Positions 31,101 through 40,931 of a stretch of 40,998 nucleotides of DNA are shown here, in pieces. The notes below the pieces were generated by a model. That model was not told the origin of the DNA. It saw nothing but the letters and a program-made list of their open reading frames with translations, and made no database searches. A program made the translations under genes and the position numbers. The stretch covers positions 4,164,875-4,205,872 of the forward strand of contig BFEA01000025.1 in NCBI GenBank assembly GCA_003427395.1. Direction: 5' to 3'. The stretch comes from Chara braunii. Lineage: Eukaryota; Streptophyta; Charophyceae; Charales; Characeae. Position 1 is the stretch's first letter. Each line of letters opens with the position of its first letter.

Positions 31101-31112
31101 TGGTATCGGGGC
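31101..31112 (+). other. Primer-binding site for tRNA-iMet
   Basis: TGGTATCGGGGC matches the common plant LTR-element primer site TGGTATCAGAGC (complementary to the 3' end of initiator tRNA-Met) at 10 of 12 bases; both differences are A to G. It lies 53 bases upstream of the gag start, the expected place, and marks the right end of the 5' LTR. Confidence 0.65.
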
Positions 31113-31164
31113 GATACGTGGCAAGCCCACAGGTTTAACAAGAAGGTAGTTAGAGTAGAACGAT

Positions 31165-32413
31165 TTGGCTAACAGAGGACGACCCAGACCGCGGAACATG
31201 CCACGACGCGATCCTATAGCAACAGGAAGTAGGTCGGGTGCTCGACAGGCGATCAATATGAACGCCAATCAGCAAAACCCCAACCAGCCCCAACCAGCCC
31301 CCGCTCCACGAGTACGGGCACCTCCGGCCCCGCCCGATCTCTACCTTTTTTTATCTTGCGCATCATCTCGCTGGAGCATGGTTGGTCACGCTTCGTGCGC
31401 AGCAGTACAACAATAACAAAGCGCGAATCAATATCCCCGCCAGATTGGGAGGGGATGCGCATCATTGGTTCAGCACCTACGTTTAGACTGATCTTCCGAC
31501 GTTTGAACAAAACTTCCTGAATCGTTTCGATTATATTCATCAAGAACAAACCCTTTTTATGATCAAGGATCGAGTTCAAAAACCACTCGAATCCGTCACT
31601 GAGTATCGCAATCGGTTTTACCGAATGTTTGTCAAAACTGAGCGGGGAGAACAGGTAGGGAGAGACTTGTTTATCGACGGGCTCCCCAGTAGGACAATGA
31701 GGGCAAAATTGCGAAAGCAGTTCTTCCCCATTAACCACACACTGCAACAGATCATGGCCGCCGCAGAAGAGATGGAACGGAAATTCGCTGCGAGCTTCCT
31801 GGAAGGAGAAGATTATCCTAGGGAGGGAGATTCCTCTGAGTTAGCCAGAGCAAAGGCAGAGCTCGCCGCGCTACAAAACAAATTCGAAAAGATGGGATTT
31901 GTGTCGGGTCCCGTTACTTATCTAGAGCAAATCGTCCCTAAACGATCGACTCCCGGTGAAATCACAGGGGTACCTATTCCTGTGATGACTGCTCCATCGT
32001 CTCCGTCCGAAAGTCCTACACGACCGAGCGAATCGACTGCGTTACTAGAACTGACCAAAACATTAGTTACTTTGATACAGGAAAGCAAAAAGGAGCAGCG
32101 CAAGCATAACGCTAGGATAGAGTCGTTAATGAGATCGATGCGTCCCATTGCCGTAAGAGCCGCGCCGATACCGCCTAGATTGGCCCTGATCTCGGTGACA
32201 GGCGGGGCAGAAGGCAACCCGAATGTCTGCTACACGTATCACCAGCCAGGACACATAGCCCAAGATTGTCCCCACCAGCCCGTGCAGGCCCGAATCGGGG
32301 GCGCACCGGTGGCCGTGACACCAATCGCTAATGGGTCAGGTAGAGTAGGAACGATGTTGGAAGAAATGGAAGGAGGTGGGAGTGCGGTAGCTACTACTGA
32401 AGAAGCGGCATAA
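31165..32413 (+). pseudogene. gypsy Gag (capsid/nucleocapsid), broken
   Basis: The N terminus starts at 31165 (MANRGRPRPRN) with an Arg/Pro/Gln-rich leader. A frame change near 31370 leads into the capsid block: GGDAHHWFSTYV, a TAG at 31484-31486, then TFEQNFLNRFDYIHQEQ and SVTEYRNRFYRMF, the retrotransposon-gag pattern. It stays open from 31487 to the TAA at 32411-32413. The nucleocapsid knuckle is CYTYHQPGHIAQDC (about 32228), in which the second Cys of CCHC is Tyr, so zinc binding is probably weakened. The stop at 32411 is followed in the same frame by Pol-side sequence, so Gag and Pol were one polyprotein. Confidence 0.8.
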
Positions 32414-33950
32414 CTTATTCCTCTTGACCGGTACGTGGCATTAGGATATCCGGGGTTAGGAATGATCGGGACTATTAGACCCGCAAATGAACAACGAGAG
32501 GTGGCGGAATGGAGACCCTCTCCAGGGGAGATGGAGTCTGGAGGGCCCACCTTTGTCACTGGGGAAATAGACGTCCTAAATATCGTCCGCACCCTGGACC
32601 ATCGGATTCCCCTCCCGATTGGACATCTGTTGTTCATCTCGGAACAGGCTAACGAGCGCATGTTGCAACACTGCAAGGTGAACAGAAAACGGTTTGCCCT
32701 TGCTAGAACAACGAACACGAAAGGAAAACCCCCTATCCATGAGGACAGCCCGAGCCCTGCCAGTACGTCGGATCCCATACGTCTGGGATTAATACAAAAA
32801 AATGATCACTTTCTGTTGATCAAAGAGATCCCGTGGAAATCCGCCGAATGTGATATTGAGGTCTGAGGAGTCCCGGACAACGCCATTATCAACTCAAGAG
32901 CCGTCGTCTTGGCTATTTCACTAAGAGTAGTAGAAAGAGCGGGAAGAGGAAAATATTTGATTATGCTAACAGAAGAGGATCATTTCGTTTCCACAGATGA
33001 AGAGAAAATCAAGACAGTAGGACGAATGACCAACGTTGCTTATCGATTGGGAAGTTTACATGGTCTGGGGGATGTCGTGGTGTTGGATGTAAGCACGTAC
33101 GACGTTCTTTTGGGACTGCCCGCTCTCACGGCTCTGCGGACCAACCTAGATTTCGAAAGACGATCGATTGTCCTCCGGAATACGAAAGGAAAACCATATG
33201 CCATCCCTACGAGGTTGACTCTAAGAACTATGGCAGAAGTCACCCAGACAACTTCCCCGACATCCGAAGGAGCTCTTCGGATGATCGCCTGGGAGGAACT
33301 TGTGGAACAGAGCGATCGCCGGACAGAGGAGCCAAAACTCTCGAGCGACACTGATGGTAGCGATGAAGATGATTTAGTGATTCAGGATTTAGTGCAGCAA
33401 CGCATCCACTATCCAATCCAACAAGCAACCACGAAAACGTTCAATCTCACGGAAGGGAACATCCAGAGAACACACGCATTAATTTTAGGCGAACCACTTG
33501 TGCAGATTTTCCGGATGACCGACTCTTTGGAACCCCCTCAGACCTTATACAAGGGCACCACTCCACTTCTTGCGAGATACAGGGATAAGGAAGTTTTTTG
33601 CGATATTACAGAGCTACCCCGTTCCCTGTTGTCTTCGGGGAAAGAGATAAGATTGTTGAGATTAGGGGCCGAGGCCGAGGCTTTGGAACCCCCTGCGCGT
33701 CGCGACACAGGACCCCACAATCTTCGGATTTGGATCGCGGAAAAACCCGTACGATGGCAGGATGTCCGCGACGGTGTAACCCTGGAGGAACACGTGGCGA
33801 TCCGAGAGGAAGATACCCAAATGATGGCCACGGTATTTTCCTGGCGATCAGACAATTCATTCATCTTTGCGCCCCCACTCGAAAGCGCTGACGGAATCAA
33901 CACGAAACAGATTACCATTCAAATACTATGCCAATCCTATGAATTGCATG

Positions 33951-34040
33951 TGCCACATTACGTACCCGACGAGATTCACCATCTAATTACAGAAATGCCA
34001 CATTACGTACCCGACGAGATTCACCATCTAATTACAGAAA
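33951..34040 (+). repeat. Perfect 45-bp in-frame tandem duplication in pol
   Basis: 33951-33995 and 33996-34040 are identical. The unit encodes 15 residues beginning MPHYVPDEIHHLITE (first copy read with V before PHY through the preceding codon boundary), so the frame is kept across the duplication. It lies just upstream of the RT domain. Identity of the copies in an otherwise decayed element points to a late slippage event or an assembly error. Confidence 0.95.
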
Positions 34041-35547
34041 TTCTAAAGGAATATCAGGGAGCGATCAGTGTGACAGACACGGACATCGGCCTATCGCTAG
34101 TCATCCAACGTGAGATCCAGATAGGAAATTATCCTTCGATCCACTGCAAATCGTACAGGTATTCCCTCGTGGAACGAAAAACAGCCTTACAAAGGATTAA
34201 GGAATTTGAAGCTAACGGATGGATTGAAACAGTCACCGGACCGTGGTCATTCCCCGTGGTCCTAGTACCGAAGAAAAATGGGTCGGTTCGCATTTGCATC
34301 GATTATCGCAAGCTGATTGACATCACGATTAAGGATGTGTATCCCCTCCCCCGGATTGACGATTTGTTGGATGAGATTGGGTGTGCTAATTATTTTAGTA
34401 AGTTTGATATTCGTCACGAATTCCACCACATCCTGGTTAAGGAGGAGGACCGGCCCAAGACGGCCTTCGTCCTGTTCGAAGGCACCTGGCAATGGGTTCG
34501 ATGCCCAATGAGAATCTGCAACGCGCCAGCTACTTTTCAAAGAACAATGAACGTAACATTTCAAAATTTCATCAACAAGACCCGTCTGACTCAAGGGATG
34601 ATAAATTTCTGCGTCATTGTGTATATGAACGATATCTTGGTCTACTCAGAGCCGTTCCCCGGGCACGCACAACATATCGAGTGGACACTAGGACCCTTAC
34701 GAGACGTCGGATTCAAGAGTGCGCTGGAAAAAAGTGAGTCCTTTCTTTCTGAATCTCATTCCTGGGCTACGTGGTTACTCGGGGAGGCTTAAGGCCCGAT
34801 TCGAGAAAAGTCGCGGTCGTTCGAGACGCCCCGACTCCCACGTCGCTGACACAAGTTCGAACTTTCGTGGGCCTGGCCTCGTACTATCGTCGATTTATCA
34901 AGGGTTTCGTCGCTATCGCACGGCCCCTGACGAACTTGCTGCGAAAGGACCAACCCCTTAGCTGGAACGCGGAGTGCGAACGGGCCTTCGGCGCTCTAAA
35001 GGAAGCCCTAGCTACGACGCCTATTTTGATTCGACCGAACCCGGCAAAGCAATTCATACTCATCACAGATTGGCAGCCTGAGGCAATCTCCGCTATCCTA
35101 GCGCAGAAGGGGAACAACGACGGCGAACACGTCATCGAGTATGCATCCCGTACCGTATCGGACGAAAGGAAAAACGATTCGGCTCCGCAAGGAGAGTGCT
35201 ACGCAGCACTTCCATCCGTATCTGTATGGACAAAAGTTTCTCCTCGTCACGGACCACGAGCCCCTGTTGGCTCTCAAGAGTACGATTTTGACATCGTCCA
35301 TCGAAAGACGGAGAGGCACGGGAACGTGGACAGGTTGACACGACTTCACCATCCGACAAAGGTGGCTAAAGGCGAGGAGATTACTCCGTGGAGAGAACCG
35401 GAACCAGTCAGCGGGCCACGGTATGGACAGTTGGCAGTCCTTCCTCGCAACAAGAAATGGCACGTGGCGATGGGTGACGGGGGTAACTTTCGGGCTCCCC
35501 TTTCTCCTCTCTCATCTTCGTTTTTTCCCTCTCTACCTGACAAATTT

Positions 35548-35709
35548 TGTTATTTTTGCGAGGCAATTTCGAGAGTCTATTCGGTCCCTATGCGACCAAG
35601 CGGGGAAGGCTATGTCGAGTGGGTAGAATGTCAGCGATGTGTGTCCCGAGCCCATGGCTCCTGTATACAGTACCGGAATGCAGACAAACCTTGGTTATGT
35701 CCTTTGTGT
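35548..35709 (+). other. PHD finger embedded between RNase H and integrase
   Basis: The ligand pattern is C-x2-C-x23-C-x2-C-x4-H-x2-C-x11-C-x2-C, with Trp two residues before the seventh ligand (PWLCPLC). This is the full C4HC3 set of a PHD finger. It is in the same frame as the RNase H start (34771) and as the integrase N terminus (35953), with only stops at 35800 and near 35881 between it and integrase. PHD fingers usually bind histone H3 tails by lysine methylation state, so the inferred role is chromatin-targeted integration or binding of the pre-integration complex to chromatin. All eight ligands survive in a decayed element. Confidence 0.8.
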
Positions 35710-37175
35710 CGCACAGATAAGATCCCGATGGAGGCTCGATTCCTCGAAATCACGTCCGAGGGACTAGAAAAGACCCGACGATTTAGAAGGGTCGAAGTAT
35801 GAACAAATGTCGTCTTGATAGTTGCGGTAGTTGGGAACCCCTTCAGAGACTTCACAAGGGAGGATTGGAGACGGGCCAATTAGAGAGCTCGGGATTACCG
35901 ATGGAATGAGGGACGCTTAGAAAAACGGAAGACGAATGAAAGCGGGATTTGGATGTCTGTTCCGCATCCGTTCGTAAGGTACGACTGGGTTAAGTCAGCC
36001 CACGAGGAAACTGCGGCCCATTTCGCTGTCCGAATCACAGAGGCGGCGATTGATAAAAATGAGTGGTATTGGTCCAATATTCGCGACGATGTTAAATTCA
36101 TCGTCCAAAATTGCCAAGTCTGCACCGCTGACAAGGCGCTGATTCAGCCGCCTAGGTCGATAGTGCCTCCAGTAGTCGAACGACCATTCCAGAGGGTTAG
36201 TATGGATACCGCCGATATTGTCGTACCCCCTGGACCAAATAGTTGTGAGTATTCCATTCTGTTGGTATTCGTAGACCACTTTTCGAAATGGATCGAGGCG
36301 TATCCATGTAAGATACAACAAGTGGCCGAAATTGCGCCGTACATCAACCATTTTCTCGGGATGCACCAGGGCACCGAGGAGATCATGACAGACAATGGGG
36401 CAAAATTTAGAGGGGAAGTCTTAAGGAATCTAGTCCTACATGTGTCTCTATTTGCAACACTGCCCCTCACATGTCGTAGTCGAACGAACTGGTGGAAAAT
36501 GCCGATCGAGTGATTAAGACCGCTTTGCGACGCAATATCGTGCCAAATGACACGAGGCCTTGGCCTGATATCATGGACCATATCCTGGCTATCCACCGGG
36601 GGACACCCCACGAATCCACACGCCTGACCCCCTTCCAACTACGGACCAATAGCCTACCCTGTGTAGCCTTACTGAGCCTAAATGATGAGACGACCCTTCC
36701 ACGACGGACCACTAGGGCGACGGTAAAGCATAAGGCCCAACGCCACCTAGAACTGATGAAAAAGGTCCCGATTGGCCCGAAAAAGACAGCGAATGACAGA
36801 AATGACCCATGGGAGACAAGTCAGGAGTGACGAGGCCCGGAATGGGAACGCTGGGCCTCAGCCCCAATATAAATTAGGGAATATCGTGTAGGTGAGGAAA
36901 TGTGTTCACCAAGGCAAGCTAGCGCTACGATTCTTCGGGCGATTTCGCGTGGTCAAGCTCGGTCCCAGTGGGGTGAACACGGTGCGGCTTGTGCTGGAGG
37001 TGTCGAGAAGTCGATTGGCTCATCTGATCATTCGACATGTGTCCTACCTTCGTCCTCTCCCCTCTTCCCCTTCCCCTCCATCATCTACATTGTCCCTCAT
37101 TCAGGAAGAGGACAACGACTCTCTGGAATCCTCTTTTCTCTCCCAACCATCGTCTTTGACCCCGCCTCCATCGCC

Positions 37176-38056
37176 ATGAGTTTTTCGACGGAGCAAGTGA
37201 TCGATGGGCGTTTGATGACCCCGAGGGGGCATATAGCGATGATCCCACAGGTGCAGCGACCTCGGTTGAGTCCCAATCTCCTTCGATTCGCAGCCTTCTT
37301 CAGCACAGCAGCCATCCACGCAGCAACAAAGTTTTGCTTTGTACACGCAAGGGCGACGCGTATACTGGCCGAGATCTCGGCTTTCCAGCGCATGTCCTCG
37401 CCCGACGTCAACCATGTATCCGTCATCATCACTTTCACGGGTGATATCACGACGCTACACCCGACGATTCATGCAGACATCTATCGGCAGTTGCGGGGTT
37501 GGGCCGAGGAGATCACGGCCACGTAGGTCGAGTTGCTGGCTCGACAAGGGGAAAGGATCGTGACCACGAACGATATAGACCTCCGACTCCGCACCTCCTG
37601 TAGCGCACCGGAGATCCTCCCTTTTGAGCGGCCCCAATTAACCGTTATCGTCTCTCCCTCTTCAACCTCCCGTCTGATCTCCCCACCCTCTGGCAATCTG
37701 CTATCGATCCCGCCCTCTCTTTTTGAATCCGGGAGCTTAGCGTACCGATGTTGGACGAAGACAAGTGGACCAAGTGGTGGGACCCCTACGTAGAGCGCAG
37801 TTTCTGTTTGGTGTGCGTGGTGTTTCATTGGGCGGAGTCAGCTTCGGAAGCTGAAGGGGGTGAGGTCCTGGACGACGAGGTGGAATTATTGATCGTGCAA
37901 GCTTCGCGAATGAGTACGGAGGGAGAATTGCTGGGGATACTATTCGGCAAGGTGGAGGAAGGGCATCTCGAAGCAATCACGGACGAGTTGCTGGTGTTTT
38001 TGGTGCAGTTGGTGGACGATTTGCCCCTCGATATCCTGTCGAGGTGTGACGAGTGA
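37176..38056 (+). pseudogene. Extra ORF downstream of integrase (unknown), broken
   Basis: ATG 37176-37178 overlaps the stop of the integrase frame (TGA 37177-37179) as ATGA, an arrangement that permits reinitiation. The frame reads MSFSTEQVIDGRLMTPRG and is open to TAG 37524-37526, then open again to about 37790; a frame change leads to an acidic block, 37748-38056 (MLDEDKWTKWWDPYVERS ... LPLDILSRCDE). The total would be about 290 residues. I recognise no domain, signal peptide or membrane segment, so it is not an obvious envelope gene. A minus-strand frame (38367-37825) is open over the last part and may instead be LINE-D ORF1, so the right end is uncertain. Confidence 0.45.
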
Positions 38057-38059
38057 CTC

Positions 38060-39034
38060 TGCTGTAGCGGACTCTGTTGTAATCGACTATCTTGTGTGTG
38101 GAGGTGAGTTGAATCTTGCCTTCGCGTCGTCTGTGATTGCCTCTGGGCTTGAGCACCTTCGCCTCTAACTCCCACGTCTACGCTCGCCTGCCTTGTCTCT
38201 CGCTCTTGTTTCAGCAGAAATTCTCGATATCGAACCCTGTGTCCTCCATGTCGTTCCCCATTGGGTCCCCGACCCTCTTCTCTCTGACGGCAAGGACAAT
38301 TCTCTTCCGTGTGATAGTACCACTTGCAGCGACGACACCAGTCGGTGTAAGGCGAGACTATTTCCACCGACCAGCATTCTCCTTTTGGGGACTGAATTAC
38401 TAGTTCATCGTCAATGCGGGAAGTTGGGAACGTGACTCCGGCGGCATCTCCAGTTTAATGTTCATGAGCTTCGGTCTGTCGGTCGTATTCCGGGTTGTGC
38501 ATTGCCACAACCTCACCAAATATGCCTTTGACTGCACTCCTTAAGTAGTAGTACGCCTCCAGTGGGGCTCGTAAAACCATGATCCAGAACTTGGTCTCAG
38601 CTTCCTGTATGTGGACGTCCTGCATCTCCTGCTTGGATAACCTTGGCTTGAACAAAACCGAGTACTCCTTGTGTTCTAGATTGATCTTCATGTCGCATTG
38701 CTGCAACAGTCGTTCTGCGATTTCCTTCACCTTGAGCTTTCCCCTGAAAGATGATAAGAATTGTTCGTTTTTTTAGGAACTACTCATTTACCAATTGATT
38801 TACCACGAATCTCTTGCCCTCTTCATCTTCTACTACTTCCCCCAGGTGAGTATCCTCCGGACAAATTCCTTCGTCGTAACAGCGGATGACAAAGGCACGG
38901 AGTCTAGTTCGATTTTCCTCCAATGTGGAAGGATTCAGGTGCACTGATGAGGTTGGCCTCCCGTTGCTAGCCATTGCGCTCGACGTCCGCTTGTCCTCAC
39001 CTGATTCTTGAGATGAAGTAGGGAGAAGTAGCAA
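38060..39034 (-). mobile_element. LINE-D fragment: ORF1 N-terminal half (minus)
   Basis: Only the 5' half of ORF1 is present and the rest is cut off where the gypsy sequence ends. LINEs normally lose their 5' end, so loss of everything 3' of mid-ORF1 implies a later deletion, recombination or mis-assembly, not truncated insertion. Sequence to the right of 39034 probably includes its leader, but I cannot set the limit. Confidence 0.7.
38100..39034 (-). pseudogene. LINE-D ORF1 protein, N-terminal half, broken
   Basis: Read from 39034 downward: MLLLPTSSQESGEDKR, then LRAFVIRCYDEGICPEDTHLGEVV (equivalent to MARLCYEKGILPTNIDPGEM in LINE-A), VLFKPRLSKQEMQDVHIQ and FWIMVLRAPLEAYYYL (about 38640-38560), then the zinc knuckle CRRCKWYYHTEENC (about 38340-38300) and a Gln/Ser-rich tract. 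Frame changes lie near 38770 and 38440. The knuckle keeps C-x2-C-x4-H-x4-C, as in LINE-A. The frame stays open past 38100 to 37825, overlapping the plus-strand gypsy ORF; which strand was coding there is unresolved. Confidence 0.75.
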
Positions 39035-40234
39035 TTCGTAAATTGGCTATTTGTTGTATGGGATCTGAGGCATAGTGCGCTATGGATTTTTCATTAGGGG
39101 TTGCTTCAGCTCCTGAGACTACACCGCGGGAAATTGTAATTACACGCGTGAGGTTGGTAATTCCTCAAATTAGCGATGGTGAGAGCATGAATTTTGTTAG
39201 TAATTAACAAAACCCTAGTATCAACCTTCCACAACCTCCGTAATTCAGTCCGTATTTTCCTAGGCCCGACTGTTCCCTGTAACGAGGGTTCTTCTTCGAC
39301 AACAAATAACACTTGCCCCTGAGGACTGCAAAAGAATATTGGCTTCTGAATCAGCTACGCATTTGTAATTTGTGAGGCGTTGGGGAGAAGAGTCGTGAGA
39401 GCTGGATTTACCTTTTTTTCTTTCCGCTCGCCTACTTCATTGTGCTAATCCGAGGCACGGATGTGATAATTCACTACCCGGAAGGTAAATCTCCACACTT
39501 CTGCCTCGGGTTACAGGCACCTTCCCCATCTGTACCACCTGGCCAGCCCGTTGCCCTACCTTTGTATAACCAAGCCAATGCCCCGACAACCTGGACAATA
39601 CCACCGATCCGTATTGTTGTACTTGACGCTTTAGTGCTAACAAGTAATTTCGCGCTCCAACGTGGGTGGATTTTACCGCCAACTCAGTACCTCGTGAGGC
39701 GTGGCCTTGACTTACATGGTTGCCGAGTATGCCTACCCTGTTAAAGGTTAATTTCTGCCTCCACTATTACTTACCGAGATGGCCAAAGAAAATGCCCGAA
39801 GATGCATCATTCCTTACCAAGATGGCCGAAGAAATTGGTGCGGGATCTCCCGACTCTCATGTAATATTCCTCCCGATCAAATGCCCGTTTGGTGGCAGTG
39901 CGCCCTGCTTCAACATACGCAGTTTCCTTCCCGACCGGTAACTCCTCTCCAATTTTTACCACCATTATTACTCCCCAAGATGGCCGAGGAAGATGGTGCA
40001 AGGTGAACAGCCTTCTCTAACCTACTCTAGCTATGGACTATCAGAGTGATGTGGCTGCAAACTTAGGCAAACCCCACCCTCGTTGAGAAGGTGAGCAGCG
40101 CGCCTCCCGACCTCCGTCACGGCGGCAGAGGTATCGGCCAAGCAGCGCCCCTAGCGCTATTCGCTGGTGGCGACAGAGTTACCGGAGCGTTACGCTGCCC
40201 GTCCGGTAACGCCTCTCCAGCCTCCTATTTTTTA
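39035..40234. other. Non-coding interval with repeated AAGATGGCC words
   Basis: No gene is recognised. The word CCRAGATGGCCRAAGAA occurs at about 39773 and 39816, and CCAAGATGGCCGAGGAAG at about 39974, each followed by an A/T-rich or GGTGC segment. A second pair, CCGGTAACKCCTCTCCA, occurs at about 39937 and 40205. These are short diverged local repeats, perhaps part of a LINE leader. The open frames here have no recognisable domain. Confidence 0.45.
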
Positions 40235-40720
40235 CCAGGATTTTTTCTTAAAACTTATAATCAATTCATTACAAAAAAACTGCGAGAGCTAAAAAAAAAA
40301 AAAAAAAAAAAACTGCGAGAGGCCGGCGACCTCACAATTCAACCTGCGGAGAACAAGAACGAACAACATCAACCATCTTAGCTTACAGGTTTTAACCTCC
40401 GAAAAGTCGTGCTACCAACTTTCCAATTCCTCCTCGAGTCTGAAACTTCTGCTGCTAATTGATCCTTCCTCCTCAAGTTTGAAACTTCTTATGGATGAAT
40501 TAGGTTGTACAAAGTGTCTCCGAACAACTCTTGTAATACCTGATCCTGGGTTTCTTTATCTATTCTACATTGTGTCTACTACTGGGACTAACTCGGCCCA
40601 TCGGACCTGGTCTTGAGGGTCTCGGTCCGTCTACTACTGACACTCTCCTAATTGGATCACCGCGGTCCTATCGACCGAGTGCCCTGGTGAGTTGTGAGAT
40701 GTTCTTTCTAACTAAACAAG
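40235..40720 (-). mobile_element. LINE 3'-end fragment (minus strand)
   Basis: Matches the fragment at 2044-2400 in the same orientation: TTCATTACAAA, GAGGCCGGCGACCTCACAA, CAACCTGCGG, CTTAGCTTACAGG. It ends near the CGACCGAGTGCCCTGGTG word at about 40672, shared with the trailers near 11323 and 25873. No ORF2 sequence remains. A small poly(A) insertion splits it at 40289-40310. Confidence 0.65.
40278..40321 (+). mobile_element. Tail-only poly(A) insertion with 11-bp target-site duplication
   Basis: AACTGCGAGAG at 40278-40288 is repeated exactly at 40311-40321, enclosing only CT plus about 20 A. The uninterrupted sister copy near 2102-2120 runs CATTACAAATTACTGAGG without such a gap. This fits target-primed reverse transcription that copied little more than the poly(A) tail of a retroelement RNA. 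Confidence 0.65.
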
Positions 40721-40851
40721 TGGACCCGCCGCAGCTACGCTGCGGGAGAGGAGAGGGAGGAAGAGGGGGGCGGGGCCGTCGTCGTCACAGTGCGCGGTTT
40801 TTTTAATTAATATTTCTTTTTTTGTCGTCATATTCGCTATACATGCAAAAA
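40721..40851. other. Short GC-rich then T-rich interval
   Basis: Purine-rich GGGAGAGGAGAGGGAGG near 40743, then T-rich. No gene is seen. Confidence 0.4.
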
Positions 40852-40876
40852 TCTCTCTCTCTCTCTCTCTCTCTCT
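40852..40876. repeat. (CT)n microsatellite
   Basis: An uninterrupted CT run of about 25 bp. Confidence 0.95.
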
Positions 40877-40927
40877 TATCCCATCGACGGAAGTAGCCTC
40901 TCTCTATCTGTTTGCGTGCATGGCTGG

Positions 40928-40931
<4 letters not shown>

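Larger units (their letters stand above)
32414..37179 (+). pseudogene. gypsy Pol: protease, RT, RNase H, PHD finger, integrase; broken
   Basis: Protease: the active-site region reads AIINSRAVVLAI (about 32883), with NSR where DSG is expected, so it is dead; DVLLGLPAL closes the domain near 33120. RT: LVERKTALQRIKEF, VRICIDYRKLID (34287), FSKFDIRHEFHH, and YMNDIL (about 34621) in place of the YVDD box. RNase H: the connection block FVGLASYYRRFI (34867) precedes it, then DWQPEAISAILAQK, EYASRTVSDERKN; its distal part is frameshifted and partly deleted. PHD finger: 35548-35709. Integrase: H/C pair with NCQVC (about 36112), DDE core residues in SMDTADIV and TDNGAKF, then, one frame over, NELVENADRVIKT; the C-terminal end has FFGRFRVVKLG and LIIRHVSYLRPL. 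Stops include TGA 32864, TAA 34790, TGA 35800 and TAG near 35881. Confidence 0.85.
29808..38056 (+). mobile_element. Ty3/gypsy LTR retrotransposon with PHD finger, inactivated, 3' LTR missing
   Basis: Order: candidate 5' LTR (about 29808-31100), primer-binding site (31101-31112), gag (31165-32413), protease, RT, RNase H, PHD finger, integrase (to 37179), extra ORF (37176-38056). RT before RNase H before integrase places it in Ty3/gypsy (Metaviridae). Gag and most of Pol share one frame (frame of 31559 and 32909), later shifted by indels. Stops and altered catalytic residues inactivate it. No second copy of the 5' LTR sequence occurs downstream; after 38056 the sequence becomes an antisense LINE ORF1, so the 3' end is deleted or mis-joined. 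Confidence 0.85.

Noticed and set aside
36900-37526. A single 208-residue gene across this span
   Set aside because: The part before 37176 is out of frame with the integrase C terminus that clearly occupies 36892-37179; only the part from ATG 37176 is plausible.
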